From contig JAAZCF010000258.1 of assembly GCA_012513425.1 (NCBI GenBank), positions 1 through 16,313 on the forward strand: DNA of 16,313 nucleotides, read 5' to 3'. This stretch comes from Bacteroidales bacterium (GTDB lineage Bacteria; Bacteroidota; Bacteroidia; Bacteroidales; UBA932). The translations under genes and the position numbers were made by a program. Below, in pieces: positions 1 through 8,413 of the stretch. The notes below the pieces were generated by a model that worked only from the letters and a program-made list of their open reading frames with translations, was not told where the DNA came from and made no database searches. The stretch's first letter is position 1. Each line of letters starts with the position of its first letter.

Positions 1-1413
1 GGCTCTAGGGATGCGCACTGCAGAAGAAGTACGAGACTCAACCCCAAGAAGAAGGGCATCTTGTGAATAATACCCATGCATCTTTTTGTCAAAAAGGGCA
101 AAAGCTTTACGAAGACGATCTGCCACAAAAGCAGGAAGTAATTCATGCAGCGGAAGAGATATTGTACCAGGAGCGTAAGAACATTTTGGCAAAGATTGAG
201 ACTCTTTCCCTCGGCAGAAATCCATCATTCTCTGGGCAGGCGCTGCAAAAGAGCCTGATGCCGAATACATCTGCATTTCTATTGACCTTTGAAACTCAAG
301 CAAAGCCAACACTCCATATTTTTCAAAGCCCTGAACATCCTCAGGCTCAACAGAGCAGACTATGCCTGAATTTGCCCATTTCCCTGAACGGGAAGAAGGC
401 GACATTCCGTTCAAAACCACACTATCTTGCTGAGTGGTAGATGGCACCAACACTCCACCGGGACACATACAAAAGGAAAATACGCCCCTACCATCGACCT
501 GTTGCACAAGTGAATACTCAGCAGAAGGAAAACCTTGCTGCCATCTGCCACCATATTGAATATTATTGATTAACGATTGTGGATGCTCGGCCCTAACCCC
601 CAAGGCAAAACCCTTTGCTTCCAAAGCCCAAGACTTGGCAGCGAACAATTCATAAATATCTCTGGCAGAATGTCCTGTTGCCAAAATAACATTTTTAGCA
701 GTAAAAACTCTGCCATCAGAGCATAACACCTTCCAATGCGAGCCAGCCAATGAAGGTTCAACCAAATCAACCACTTTGGTTCCAAAATAATATTCTCCGC
801 CATGGTACAAAATACATTTACGAATATTTTCAACAACTGTTGGCAACACATCGCTGCCAATATGAGGGTGAGCATCAGTCAATATTGACTCTTGGGCTCC
901 GAACTTTACAAACTGGTGAAGAACTTCAAAAACATCCCCTCTTTTCGTTGAGCGAGTATATAGTTTTCCATCAGAAAAAGTACCTGCGCCTCCTTCTCCA
1001 AAGCAATAATTAGATTCTTCATTTACCTTAGAGAGACGTACAATTGCAGAAATATCCACTTTTCTGGAATGAACGTCTTTCCCTCTTTCCAACAACACCG
1101 GCTTCATGCCCTTCTGTAACAATTCAAGGGAAGCAAACATTCCGGCAGGGCCTCCTCCTATCACTATTACTTCAGGAGCCTCAGACACGTTTTTATAATC
1201 AAAATGATACTCTTTATAAGACTCATCATCGGTCGAATAAGCTGCGACACGATACCTATAAATTGGTTTTTTACGCGCATCCAGAGAACGTCTTATGATG
1301 TGACACTCCCTGACTTTAGATGCCGGTAAGCCACAAGCTGTTGCTGCCAAGGAAATCAACTCTTGGTGAGAAGGTTGGTGCATTATGTCAAAAACAGCTT
1401 CAAACTCTTTCAT
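1..1413 (-). CDS. FAD-dependent oxidoreductase (COG2509-like), 3' end beyond the window
   Basis: This is a cytoplasmic flavoprotein of the NAD(P)/FAD-dependent dehydrogenase family often found in Bacteroidota; the substrate is unknown. The minus strand is open for 471 codons from the ATG at 1413 to the window edge. An N-terminal alpha/beta domain (about residues 1-80) precedes the dinucleotide-binding motif VIVIGGGPAGMFAS (G86-G91). A conserved stretch FGEGGAGTFSDGKLYTR follows at about 138-154. Near the edge it reads LLGVESRTSSAVRIPR, a family hallmark. Members are usually a little over 500 residues, so I infer that about 50 C-terminal residues, including the last FAD-contact segment, lie outside. 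Its start is 2 bp after the tsaD stop, so the two are almost certainly co-transcribed. No signal peptide or membrane segment is visible. The family assignment is firm; the reaction is not known. Confidence 0.88.
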   Translation of the reverse strand, partial: MKEFEAVFDIMHQPSHQELISLAATACGLPASKVRECHIIRRSLDARKKPIYRYRVAAYSTDDESYKEYHFDYKNVSEAPEVIVIGGGPAGMFASLELLQKGMKPVLLERGKDVHSRKVDISAIVRLSKVNEESNYCFGEGGAGTFSDGKLYTRSTKRGDVFEVLHQFVKFGAQESILTDAHPHIGSDVLPTVVENIRKCILYHGGEYYFGTKVVDLVEPSLAGSHWKVLCSDGRVFTAKNVILATGHSARDIYELFAAKSWALEAKGFALGVRAEHPQSLINNIQYGGRWQQGFPSAEYSLVQQVDGRGVFSFCMCPGGVLVPSTTQQDSVVLNGMSPSSRSGKWANSGIVCSVEPEDVQGFEKYGVLALLEFQRSIEMQMYSASGSFAAPAQRMMDFCRGKESQSLPKCSYAPGTISLPLHELLPAFVADRLRKAFALFDKKMHGYYSQDALLLGVESRTSSAVRIPRA

Positions 1414-1415
1414 AG

Positions 1416-2453
1416 TTACCTCATGTTCATATCAGCCGCCCTGGAAATTGGAGCAATATCATTTGAAGCAAAAAGACCTTTTTCGTATTTAAAATGGCCA
1501 ACAACAGCAATCATAGCTGCATTGTCTGTCGTAAAGCGAAGCTCTGGCAGAAAAGTATCCCAGCCGCGCTTTTCCCCTTCCTCAACTATTCTATTCCTCA
1601 GTCCGCTGTTGGCAGACACGCCGCCTCCTATTACTATCTGGTTTATATTTGTCTGTTTGACAGCCAGCAGCAGTTTTTTCATCAAAATATCTATCAGATC
1701 TTTTTGAAAGCTTGCACACAAATCAGCCTTATTTTTTTCAATAAACTGAGGATCTTTTTCCAATTCATCTCTCAAAAAATAAAGCAGAGACGTCTTTATT
1801 CCACTAAAGCTATAGTCCAAGCCGGGCACATTTGGTTTTGCAAATCTAAACCTACTGCTATCTCCATCTTTAGCCAGTCTATCAATAACAGGACCTCCTG
1901 GATATCCCAAATCCAACAACTTCGCACACTTGTCAAAAGCCTCTCCAACTGCATCATCAATGGTGCGGCCTAAAACCTCAAAATCTAAGTAATCATTTAC
2001 TTTAATAATTTGAGTATGACCACCTGACACAAGCAGAGCCAAAAAAGGAAACTTAGGCTCGCTATATGGCTTACCTTCTTGCATTACAAAATGCGATAGT
2101 ATATGGCCTTGAAGATGATTCACTTCAATCATAGGCTTAGCTGTGGCAAGGGCCAACCCTTTTGCAAAAGACACTCCGACTAGCAAAGACCCCAAAAGAC
2201 CAGGACCTCTGGTAAATGCTATAGCATCTACATCATCCATAGTCACTGCAGCTTGCTTTAGAGCCTGATCAACCACAGGCAGAATATTTTGCTGATGAGC
2301 TCTTGATGCCAATTCAGGCACAACTCCACCATATTGTTCATGAATTTTCTGTGAAGCCATAACATTCGACAGCAGAAATCTGTCAGCCAAAACTGCTGCA
2401 GAGGTATCATCACAGGAAGATTCTATACCAAGAATTATTGTCTTTTTTTTCAT
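1416..2453 (-). CDS. tsaD: tRNA N6-adenosine threonylcarbamoyltransferase TsaD
   Basis: TsaD transfers threonylcarbamoyl from TC-AMP to A37 of ANN-decoding tRNAs, working in the cytoplasm with TsaB and TsaE. The 345-residue length is normal for the Kae1/TsaD family. Visible hallmarks are the N-terminal ASKHA phosphate loop ILGIESSCDDTSAA (residues 7-20), the metal-binding HxxxH motif in VNHLQGH (H113 and H117), the LVSGGHTQI segment (141-149) and the late nucleotide-binding GGGVSANSGLR. Nothing is missing, so the enzyme should be active. The start is the only sensible ATG, about 15 bases downstream of the expected transcription start for the TACCTTTG element at 2481-2474. It is the first gene of a minus-strand operon with the FAD oxidoreductase and is divergent from the tamB-like gene. 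Confidence 0.97.
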   Translation of the reverse strand: MKKKTIILGIESSCDDTSAAVLADRFLLSNVMASQKIHEQYGGVVPELASRAHQQNILPVVDQALKQAAVTMDDVDAIAFTRGPGLLGSLLVGVSFAKGLALATAKPMIEVNHLQGHILSHFVMQEGKPYSEPKFPFLALLVSGGHTQIIKVNDYLDFEVLGRTIDDAVGEAFDKCAKLLDLGYPGGPVIDRLAKDGDSSRFRFAKPNVPGLDYSFSGIKTSLLYFLRDELEKDPQFIEKNKADLCASFQKDLIDILMKKLLLAVKQTNINQIVIGGGVSANSGLRNRIVEEGEKRGWDTFLPELRFTTDNAAMIAVVGHFKYEKGLFASNDIAPISRAADMNMR

Positions 2454-2473
2454 TATTTATAGGCTTCCGGCTG

Positions 2474-2481
2474 CAAAGGTA
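2474..2481 (-). promoter_or_regulatory. Bacteroidota -7 promoter element for tsaD
   Basis: On the minus strand this reads TACCTTTG, a perfect match to the Bacteroidota sigma-A -7 consensus TAnnTTTG. Transcription would begin roughly at 2467-2470, leaving a leader of about 15 bases before the tsaD ATG. No good -33 TTTG box is present at the expected distance, which is common. It lies back to back with the plus-strand element at 2497-2504. Confidence 0.6.
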
Positions 2482-2496
2482 TCAAAAATAAAGATG

Positions 2497-2504
2497 TATC
2501 TTTG
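2497..2504 (+). promoter_or_regulatory. Bacteroidota -7 promoter element for the tamB-like gene
   Basis: TATCTTTG matches the TAnnTTTG consensus. Transcription would start at about 2508-2511, just before the ATG at 2512, giving an almost leaderless mRNA. The in-frame ATG at 2494 lies upstream of and against this element, so it could not be used from this promoter. That argues for the start at 2512. No clear -33 box is visible. Confidence 0.55.
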
Positions 2505-2511
2505 TGAGTTA

Positions 2512-5500
2512 ATGAAAGTTTTTCGCAAAATCATATTAGGCATTATATGTCTGCTGGTTATCCTGCCTGCAGTAGGTTTGGCTGTGCTTCAAATTCCAAG
2601 CATCCAAACCAAAATTTGTAATGCTTTCACAGAAAAAGTTTCAAAGAACATAAATGGTAATATTTCTTTTAGTGAATTATACTATTCTTTTTTTGACAGT
2701 ATAATAGTTAAAGATGCTTTACTACAAGACAATGCCCAGGATACTTTGGCTTATATCGGCAAATTGTCAATCAATCTAAGACCTTTCAAAGCCCTGAAAG
2801 GAAACATAATAGTAAGAAAACTCGAATTAAGTGATGCTATAGTCAATATTGATGTTGATGCTGATCACAAGATGAATATTTCCGGTATTTTTCCTCCAGC
2901 TGAGCAAAAAGACAGTACCAAAGCAAGCTTACTCGACAGATTTGATAATGTCCTTGTCAATATCAAGAGTGTTAAAACCAATAATATGGCCATCAATGTT
3001 GTCAAAAACTTTCCTCTCCCACCTCAAATGGAATTGGAGCCAGGAAAGCACACTATTGACTGGCACAATATGCAGTTGAATAACATTAATATTGATATCA
3101 GTAACATTAACTTCAACCTCAACGAAAAAAGCGCTAAAGCCAAAATCAAAAACATCTCTTTAGAAGAAAGCAAGGGCTTGAGAATAGAAAAATTCCAGTT
3201 TGATGCAGTTCTTGATTCGAGTGGAGTTCATGTAGAAGATATCATTTATAAAGACAATTACTCTGACATTCACTTAGACTATGCACATGCATTATTCTCT
3301 AGCTTTGATGCTTTTAGTGATTTTTTAAATAAGGTTGAACTTGACTGCAGCATAGATGATGCTATTGTAGATCTCAGCACTCTAGGTCTTTATCTTCCCG
3401 GGATTGATAACATTACTTTAAAAATGAAAGTCAATGGCAAAGCTAAAGGTTACGTAAGTAATTTCACAGTTGATTCTTTTTCAGTAGCAGCGGCTCAAAA
3501 TACTTTACTAAATCTAAGTGGCCACCTGAGCGGCCTTCCTTTGTCAAATGAGACAATGGTTTCACTCGATCTCAAGAAATGTTCTTTCAACACATCTGGT
3601 CTTGAAGACATCATTGCATCAGTTTCTGGTCAAGGCTTCAAAAAAGGCACTGTCAGCAAATTAGCTCCCGGTCAGGATTTTAATTTCAAAGGCTCTCTCA
3701 ATGGTTTTTTTGAAGATTTTGTTGCTTATGGTGGTTTATATTCTGATATTGGTCAAGTCAATGTTGATATTATTTGCCGAAACATCAAAGATTTAGGCTA
3801 CGAAATTGATGGCTATATGCATACCGATGAGTTTGACCTCGGTGAGTTCCTCCCAAACGAAAGTTTGGGATTGCTTTCTTGCAATGGTTCTGTTAATGGG
3901 ATTGCAGCAATAAACCCCGATGACACCAGGCTTGATATTAATTCTATCAATATCACAAGTTTTATATTTAATGACTATGAGTATAAGGATATTACTGCCA
4001 CCGGCTTGTATAGTAGAGAGGGAATCACTGCTAATTTGAAAAGTATAGATCCAAATCTCAATCTCAATCTTGATGCAGTTGTAGGACGTCCACTTGCCGA
4101 TGGAAGCAAAATGTTTAATATCGACTTATCACTTGCAAATGCCAATTTGACAGCTTTAAAACTTGACAAACGAGACATTTCAAAGCTTTCTTTTTCTTTA
4201 TCCACTGATTTTATACAGAATCCTGATAACACCATAAATGGAGATCTCACCATTAAGAATCTGACCTGCATTGGCCAAAATGGAACCCACAACATTGGTA
4301 ATATATACTTTCACAACAAAGCTGTGGATGGACAACATAGTGCTTCAGTTGAATCCTCTTTCATCAACGGACAATTTAGTGGCAGCCAACCTATCACAAC
4401 TTTCATCAATGATGTTCAATATGTTTTAATAAAAAACAAGCTTGATAACATTTTACGTGGGAAAGCTTCTGATCTTAAATTTTCCAATGGAAACTATAAA
4501 TTAGACATAACAACAGCTGACATGAGGCCTCTTTTGGCCTATCTCATGCCAGAAATCCATATTGAAGAAGGTACTCAGATTCACTTTGACTCTGACCAAA
4601 ACAAAAACTCATACTTCAACCTTTCTTCTAAGTTACTTTCTTATCAAAGCAATTATATCAATGACCTTAATATCGACCTCAAGGGTAATGAAACACAGCT
4701 CTCTACAGAAATTACTACTTCACTTGCGCGTTTCGGCAATTTGGAAGCTGAAGGCAACTACATTGAAGCTCAGATTGATGGAAATTGTATTGATTTCTCA
4801 TTAAACTACAATAAGAGTGACAATCGTCCCAACAAAGGTCAACTAAAGGCTTTGGTTGCTTTTCCTGATACAAGTTCAAGCGACTATACTATGTTAGTCA
4901 ATTTGTATGAATCAGGCTTTGCTATTAACGGAGATAAATGGACCATTGAGCCGGCTTCTATTTACATGGGTGACAAGAAAATAGCTATCCACCAGTTTCG
5001 AATTGACTGTGAAGACCAATATCTGGTTGTAGACGGCTTGCTTACTAAGAACTCTGAAGATGAGTGTAATATAGAAATGCGCAATTTCGATGCATCTATT
5101 CTAAACCCTTTCCTTTCTGATTCTCTGTCTATCAAAGGTTCTATCACAGGTGATGCCAAGGCCTCTGCTGTACTTGGAGATATCCTTATTGATTCAGATA
5201 TAGCAGCTGATTCAATCTATCTAGCCGACAACCTTTTAGGCGATCTTGATATTCTTGCGAATTGGGAAAACACTGATGAAAAATTAGACTTTAGCCTTCT
5301 TAACACTTTGGCAGAGAAAAAAATAATAGATATTAGCGGCACATTCTTCCCTGATAAAAAAGAAGTTGAAGCAGATGTTCATATCGACAGCCTCCGTGCT
5401 AACCTAGCAGGACCTTTCTTAAGCACTATTATGACTGACTTGACAGGCAGTCTCTCTTTGGATGCCAAGGTCAGCGGCCCTATAGATAAATTGGAGATCA

Positions 5501-6996
5501 ATTCAAGTAAAGGATATCTCAACGAATTTGCAGGCACTCTTGATTTCACAAAGGTTCGCTATGGCATCACAGGTTCATTCAATGTCAGCCCGAAAGGAAT
5601 TATATTTCAAAATGCAAGCATTACGGATGGTGTCAGAGGAGTTGGTACTGTTAATGGTGGTTTAAGATTTGATCATTTTGAAAATATGATGATTGATGTA
5701 GCTATCTGGGTCAAAGACATGATTGCTCTCAACACATCAAATGAAGATAACAGCAGTTTCTATGGAAAAACCACTGCTGACGGAGACATTTCCATCAATG
5801 GTCCAACAAATGATATTACACTTACCATTGATGCAACAACTTCTGCCGCTTCTTCCATTAATGTACCTCTGGGTGGTGCTGTCACAAACCGCCAATCTAT
5901 CCTCACATTTATTAATGATTATCGCCCGATTCTCAGTTCTTATGACTCTCTTCTTCTTCATAATTCCAAGAAAATGAAAGACATAGAGCCAAGCAATTTT
6001 ACAGTCAAACTGAAACTTAATACTACAAATAATACTGAAGTTATCCTTGATATTGACAAGAATTCTGGGAATATATTAAAAGCCAAAGGTGCCGGGCTTA
6101 TCAATATCACTGTGAATAACGATTTATTTGACATAAGAGGCAATTATGGTATAGAAGAAGGTAGCTTCAGATATAATCTTCTTGGTCTTGTCACAAAGAG
6201 TTTCTCTATTGACGAAGGCAGCACGATAAATTTTACTGGAGATATCATGCAATCTGAGCTGGATTTGACCGCAAACTATACAACAAAAGCTTCTCTGTCA
6301 CCTCTTTTGACTGATTCTCTCTTATCTACTTCTCGCAAAAACATTCATTGTTTGCTGGGCATTACTGGTAAGCTTTCAAATCCTGAGTTGGGCTTTGATA
6401 TAAAAGTGGATGATGTTGAACCATCCATACAAGCCAGGATTGAACCAGCTTTTATGACTGAAGACAAGCGAATGAAGCAATTTGTTGCTCTTCTTCTCAC
6501 AGGAAACTTTTTACCTGACGAGCAATCCGGCATCAACAACAATACCTCAACAATCAATATGTTGAACATGGGTGAAATGATGGCCAATCAAATCAATGGA
6601 GTATTGGAGCAACTCAATATTCCTGTAGATCTGGGATTGAACTATCAAAGCAATAACTCAGGAAATGATGTGTTCGACGTAGCTGTAAGCACACAACTAT
6701 TTAATAATCGTGTGACGATTAATGGTAATATTGGCAACAAACAATATCAACGCTCAGAGAAAAACGACGTGATGGGCAATTTGGATGTTGAAATCAAACT
6801 AGGCAAAAATGGTCGCACCAAACTCACTATGTTTTCTCACTCTGCCGACGAGTTTAGTAGTTACCTTGACCAAACTCAACGCAATGGAGTTGGAATTGCT
6901 TTCAGTAAAGATTTTAATAATTTCAATGAATTGTGGCAAGATAATCAGCAAAAGCCCCAACGTCGTGAACGCGTAAATAAGAAGCGCCAGAAATAG
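2512..6996 (+). CDS. TamB-like translocation/assembly module protein (AsmA/DUF490 family)
   Basis: This is a large envelope protein of the AsmA/TamB superfamily, whose members form a long hydrophobic-groove bridge between inner and outer membranes and act in outer-membrane biogenesis or phospholipid transport. It has 1494 residues from the chosen ATG. A basic N-terminus and one hydrophobic anchor (about residues 4-24, KIILGIICLLVILPAVGLAV) are followed by a very long periplasmic region of alternating short beta-strand-like stretches. The C-terminal part (about the last 350 residues) has the DUF490/TamB look, with GSFRYNLLGL, LLLTGNFLP, and a final block of Asn/Gly-rich strands including a LEQLNIPVDLGLNYQ stretch. 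It ends in a basic tail, QRRERVNKKRQK, encoded inside the overlap with folP. I chose 2512 over 2494 because a -7 promoter element covers 2497-2504. The family is firm; which lipid or client it handles is unknown. Confidence 0.9.
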   Translation: MKVFRKIILGIICLLVILPAVGLAVLQIPSIQTKICNAFTEKVSKNINGNISFSELYYSFFDSIIVKDALLQDNAQDTLAYIGKLSINLRPFKALKGNIIVRKLELSDAIVNIDVDADHKMNISGIFPPAEQKDSTKASLLDRFDNVLVNIKSVKTNNMAINVVKNFPLPPQMELEPGKHTIDWHNMQLNNINIDISNINFNLNEKSAKAKIKNISLEESKGLRIEKFQFDAVLDSSGVHVEDIIYKDNYSDIHLDYAHALFSSFDAFSDFLNKVELDCSIDDAIVDLSTLGLYLPGIDNITLKMKVNGKAKGYVSNFTVDSFSVAAAQNTLLNLSGHLSGLPLSNETMVSLDLKKCSFNTSGLEDIIASVSGQGFKKGTVSKLAPGQDFNFKGSLNGFFEDFVAYGGLYSDIGQVNVDIICRNIKDLGYEIDGYMHTDEFDLGEFLPNESLGLLSCNGSVNGIAAINPDDTRLDINSINITSFIFNDYEYKDITATGLYSREGITANLKSIDPNLNLNLDAVVGRPLADGSKMFNIDLSLANANLTALKLDKRDISKLSFSLSTDFIQNPDNTINGDLTIKNLTCIGQNGTHNIGNIYFHNKAVDGQHSASVESSFINGQFSGSQPITTFINDVQYVLIKNKLDNILRGKASDLKFSNGNYKLDITTADMRPLLAYLMPEIHIEEGTQIHFDSDQNKNSYFNLSSKLLSYQSNYINDLNIDLKGNETQLSTEITTSLARFGNLEAEGNYIEAQIDGNCIDFSLNYNKSDNRPNKGQLKALVAFPDTSSSDYTMLVNLYESGFAINGDKWTIEPASIYMGDKKIAIHQFRIDCEDQYLVVDGLLTKNSEDECNIEMRNFDASILNPFLSDSLSIKGSITGDAKASAVLGDILIDSDIAADSIYLADNLLGDLDILANWENTDEKLDFSLLNTLAEKKIIDISGTFFPDKKEVEADVHIDSLRANLAGPFLSTIMTDLTGSLSLDAKVSGPIDKLEINSSKGYLNEFAGTLDFTKVRYGITGSFNVSPKGIIFQNASITDGVRGVGTVNGGLRFDHFENMMIDVAIWVKDMIALNTSNEDNSSFYGKTTADGDISINGPTNDITLTIDATTSAASSINVPLGGAVTNRQSILTFINDYRPILSSYDSLLLHNSKKMKDIEPSNFTVKLKLNTTNNTEVILDIDKNSGNILKAKGAGLINITVNNDLFDIRGNYGIEEGSFRYNLLGLVTKSFSIDEGSTINFTGDIMQSELDLTANYTTKASLSPLLTDSLLSTSRKNIHCLLGITGKLSNPELGFDIKVDDVEPSIQARIEPAFMTEDKRMKQFVALLLTGNFLPDEQSGINNNTSTINMLNMGEMMANQINGVLEQLNIPVDLGLNYQSNNSGNDVFDVAVSTQLFNNRVTINGNIGNKQYQRSEKNDVMGNLDVEIKLGKNGRTKLTMFSHSADEFSSYLDQTQRNGVGIAFSKDFNNFNELWQDNQQKPQRRERVNKKRQK

Positions 6997-7708
6997 CCGC
7001 TTGTCCTTGAAGACGCAGATTCTCTATCAAACAGGTCTCAGGGCTTAGTCCCAAAGGCTCCCACACCATTCTTTTTCTCGATATTCCCACCAAAATAGGT
7101 TTTCCAAAAGAAGAAAACTCACTCAATTTGGCCAGCATTTCGAAATTTTGCTCATTAGTTTTTGCAAAGCCGAACCCTGGATCGAGAATCCAATTATTAA
7201 CTCCATAATCAGCAGCTTTTTGTGCGAAATGACGAAAATAGGATTTTACTTCTTCAACAACATCATCATATTGACAAAGATTGTCCATAGTAACTCCATT
7301 CCCCCTTTTGTGCATAGCCACATATTGCAGCCCCAATTCTGCAACAGTATTTAGCATTTCACTATCAGCCTCTGATGCCGAGATATCATTTACCATAAAT
7401 GGGCCGATAATATCATAAGCTTTTTTAACTATACTTGATGAAAAAGTGTCTATTGAAAAGTTTTTTCCTGTAAATAAATTCGATATCACCCTCAATGCAG
7501 GTTCCAGCCTTTGCCATTCAACTTCTTCTCCCTCATATACACTTCCAGGTCTGGAACTGCATGCGCCAATATCTATTATATCAGCGCCATCATAAAACAT
7601 TTGCGCAACTCTATTTTGAAACTCACTTTGGTTCTTAACTCTACTTTGTCGATAAAATGAATCATTATTCAGATTAATGATTCCCATTATGTTAGTATAT
7701 TTGCGCAT
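6923..7708 (-). CDS. folP: Dihydropteroate synthase
   Basis: FolP condenses p-aminobenzoate with 6-hydroxymethyl-7,8-dihydropterin pyrophosphate in folate synthesis and is the sulfonamide target. It has 261 residues with a TIM-barrel order of motifs: MGIINLNNDSFY (8-19), DIGACSSRPG (46-55), SIDTF (85-89), VNDIS (106-110), MHKRG (132-136), LDPGFGFAKT (175-184), GISRKR (208-213) and the terminal RVHD (246-249). The first loop is unusual: the usual NVTPDSF is NLNNDSF. The N-terminus is short, beginning just before the first strand. The ATG at 7708 would give a leaderless or cut message from the -7 element at 7720-7713. The ATG at 7687 would leave a leader of about 20 bases but trims the first strand, so the start is uncertain. 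The 3' end overlaps the tamB-like gene by 74 bp on the opposite strand. Confidence 0.93.
   Translation of the reverse strand: MRKYTNIMGIINLNNDSFYRQSRVKNQSEFQNRVAQMFYDGADIIDIGACSSRPGSVYEGEEVEWQRLEPALRVISNLFTGKNFSIDTFSSSIVKKAYDIIGPFMVNDISASEADSEMLNTVAELGLQYVAMHKRGNGVTMDNLCQYDDVVEEVKSYFRHFAQKAADYGVNNWILDPGFGFAKTNEQNFEMLAKLSEFSSFGKPILVGISRKRMVWEPLGLSPETCLIENLRLQGQAAISGASYLRVHDVGAFADYLATIH
7696..7703 (+). promoter_or_regulatory. Bacteroidota -7 promoter element for the tmk operon
   Basis: TATATTTG matches TAnnTTTG. Transcription would begin at about 7707-7710, giving a leader of about 25 bases before the tmk ATG at 7733. The element lies inside the folP coding region and faces the minus-strand element at 7720-7713. 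No -33 TTTG box was found at the usual distance. Confidence 0.5.
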
Positions 7709-7712
7709 GCGA

Positions 7713-7720
7713 CAAAGATA
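7713..7720 (-). promoter_or_regulatory. Bacteroidota -7 promoter element for folP
   Basis: The minus strand reads TATCTTTG, a perfect TAnnTTTG match. The expected transcription start (about 7706-7709) coincides with the annotated folP ATG and with the expected start of the opposing tmk transcript. The two promoters should therefore compete for polymerase. Confidence 0.5.
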
Positions 7721-7732
7721 ACAATATATTTT

Positions 7733-8413
7733 ATGCTGATAGTCCTAGAAGGGTTGGATGGTGCAGGGAAATCCACACAAGTAAAAATGCTTGACAAATA
7801 TCTGCAAGATGCCGGGGAAAAGACAAAATATCTCCATTTCCCAAGATACGAAGCTCCTATCTACGGAGATTTGATTGCTAGGTTTTTAAGAGGTGACTTT
7901 GGGGGCAATGATGAGGTTCATCCTCAGTTGGTGGCTCTTCTATTTGCGCTTGATAGAAGTGATGCCGCCAAAGACATTCGTCAATGGCTATCCGAAGGTT
8001 ATTGTGTCATTTTAGACAGATATGTTTATTCCAATATAGGTTTTCAATGTGCTAAATTCGCAAACAACAAGGAAGCGGCGGAGCTCAGAGATTGGATTTT
8101 CAATTATGAATATAATATTTGTAACATTCCAAAGCCTGATTTGAATCTATTTTTGGATGTTCCTGTTGACTTTGTAGATGAGCAGCTGAAACGCAACCGT
8201 TGCGGCAGTGATAGAGATTATTTGGAAGGGAAAAGCGACATTCACGAAGCCAGTATTGCTTTCCAGATGAAGGTTAGAGCAACATATTTGGAACAGTGCG
8301 AAAAAGATAAAAACTTTATCCGCATCGATTGCAGCTGTTCTTCTGGCCGAATGTTGGAAGCTGAGGTTATCTTTGAAAAAATCAAAAAACAAATAGCAAA
8401 AAAGATTAAATGA
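7733..8413 (+). CDS. tmk: Thymidylate (dTMP) kinase
   Basis: This enzyme phosphorylates dTMP to dTDP with ATP for DNA synthesis in the cytoplasm. It has 226 residues, slightly longer than the common 200-215. The Walker A loop is EGLDGAGKST (6-15), the substrate-binding DRY motif is at D95-Y97 (DRYVYSN), and a LID-like Arg-rich stretch runs from KRNRCGSDR through SDIHE (about 153-171). The P-loop carries no arginine and the LID does, which fits the bacterial type II arrangement. The HFPRYEAPIYGDLIARFL block (35-52) is the usual dTMP-site region. It is the first gene of a three-gene operon: its stop shares an ATGA with the next start. Pairing with folP is sensible, since dTMP synthesis depends on folate. 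Confidence 0.95.
   Translation: MLIVLEGLDGAGKSTQVKMLDKYLQDAGEKTKYLHFPRYEAPIYGDLIARFLRGDFGGNDEVHPQLVALLFALDRSDAAKDIRQWLSEGYCVILDRYVYSNIGFQCAKFANNKEAAELRDWIFNYEYNICNIPKPDLNLFLDVPVDFVDEQLKRNRCGSDRDYLEGKSDIHEASIAFQMKVRATYLEQCEKDKNFIRIDCSCSSGRMLEAEVIFEKIKKQIAKKIK

Noticed and set aside
63..440. Plus-strand open frame of 125 codons at the left end
   Set aside because: The opposite strand is open over the whole region and encodes conserved FAD-oxidoreductase sequence, including LLGVESRTSS at the edge.
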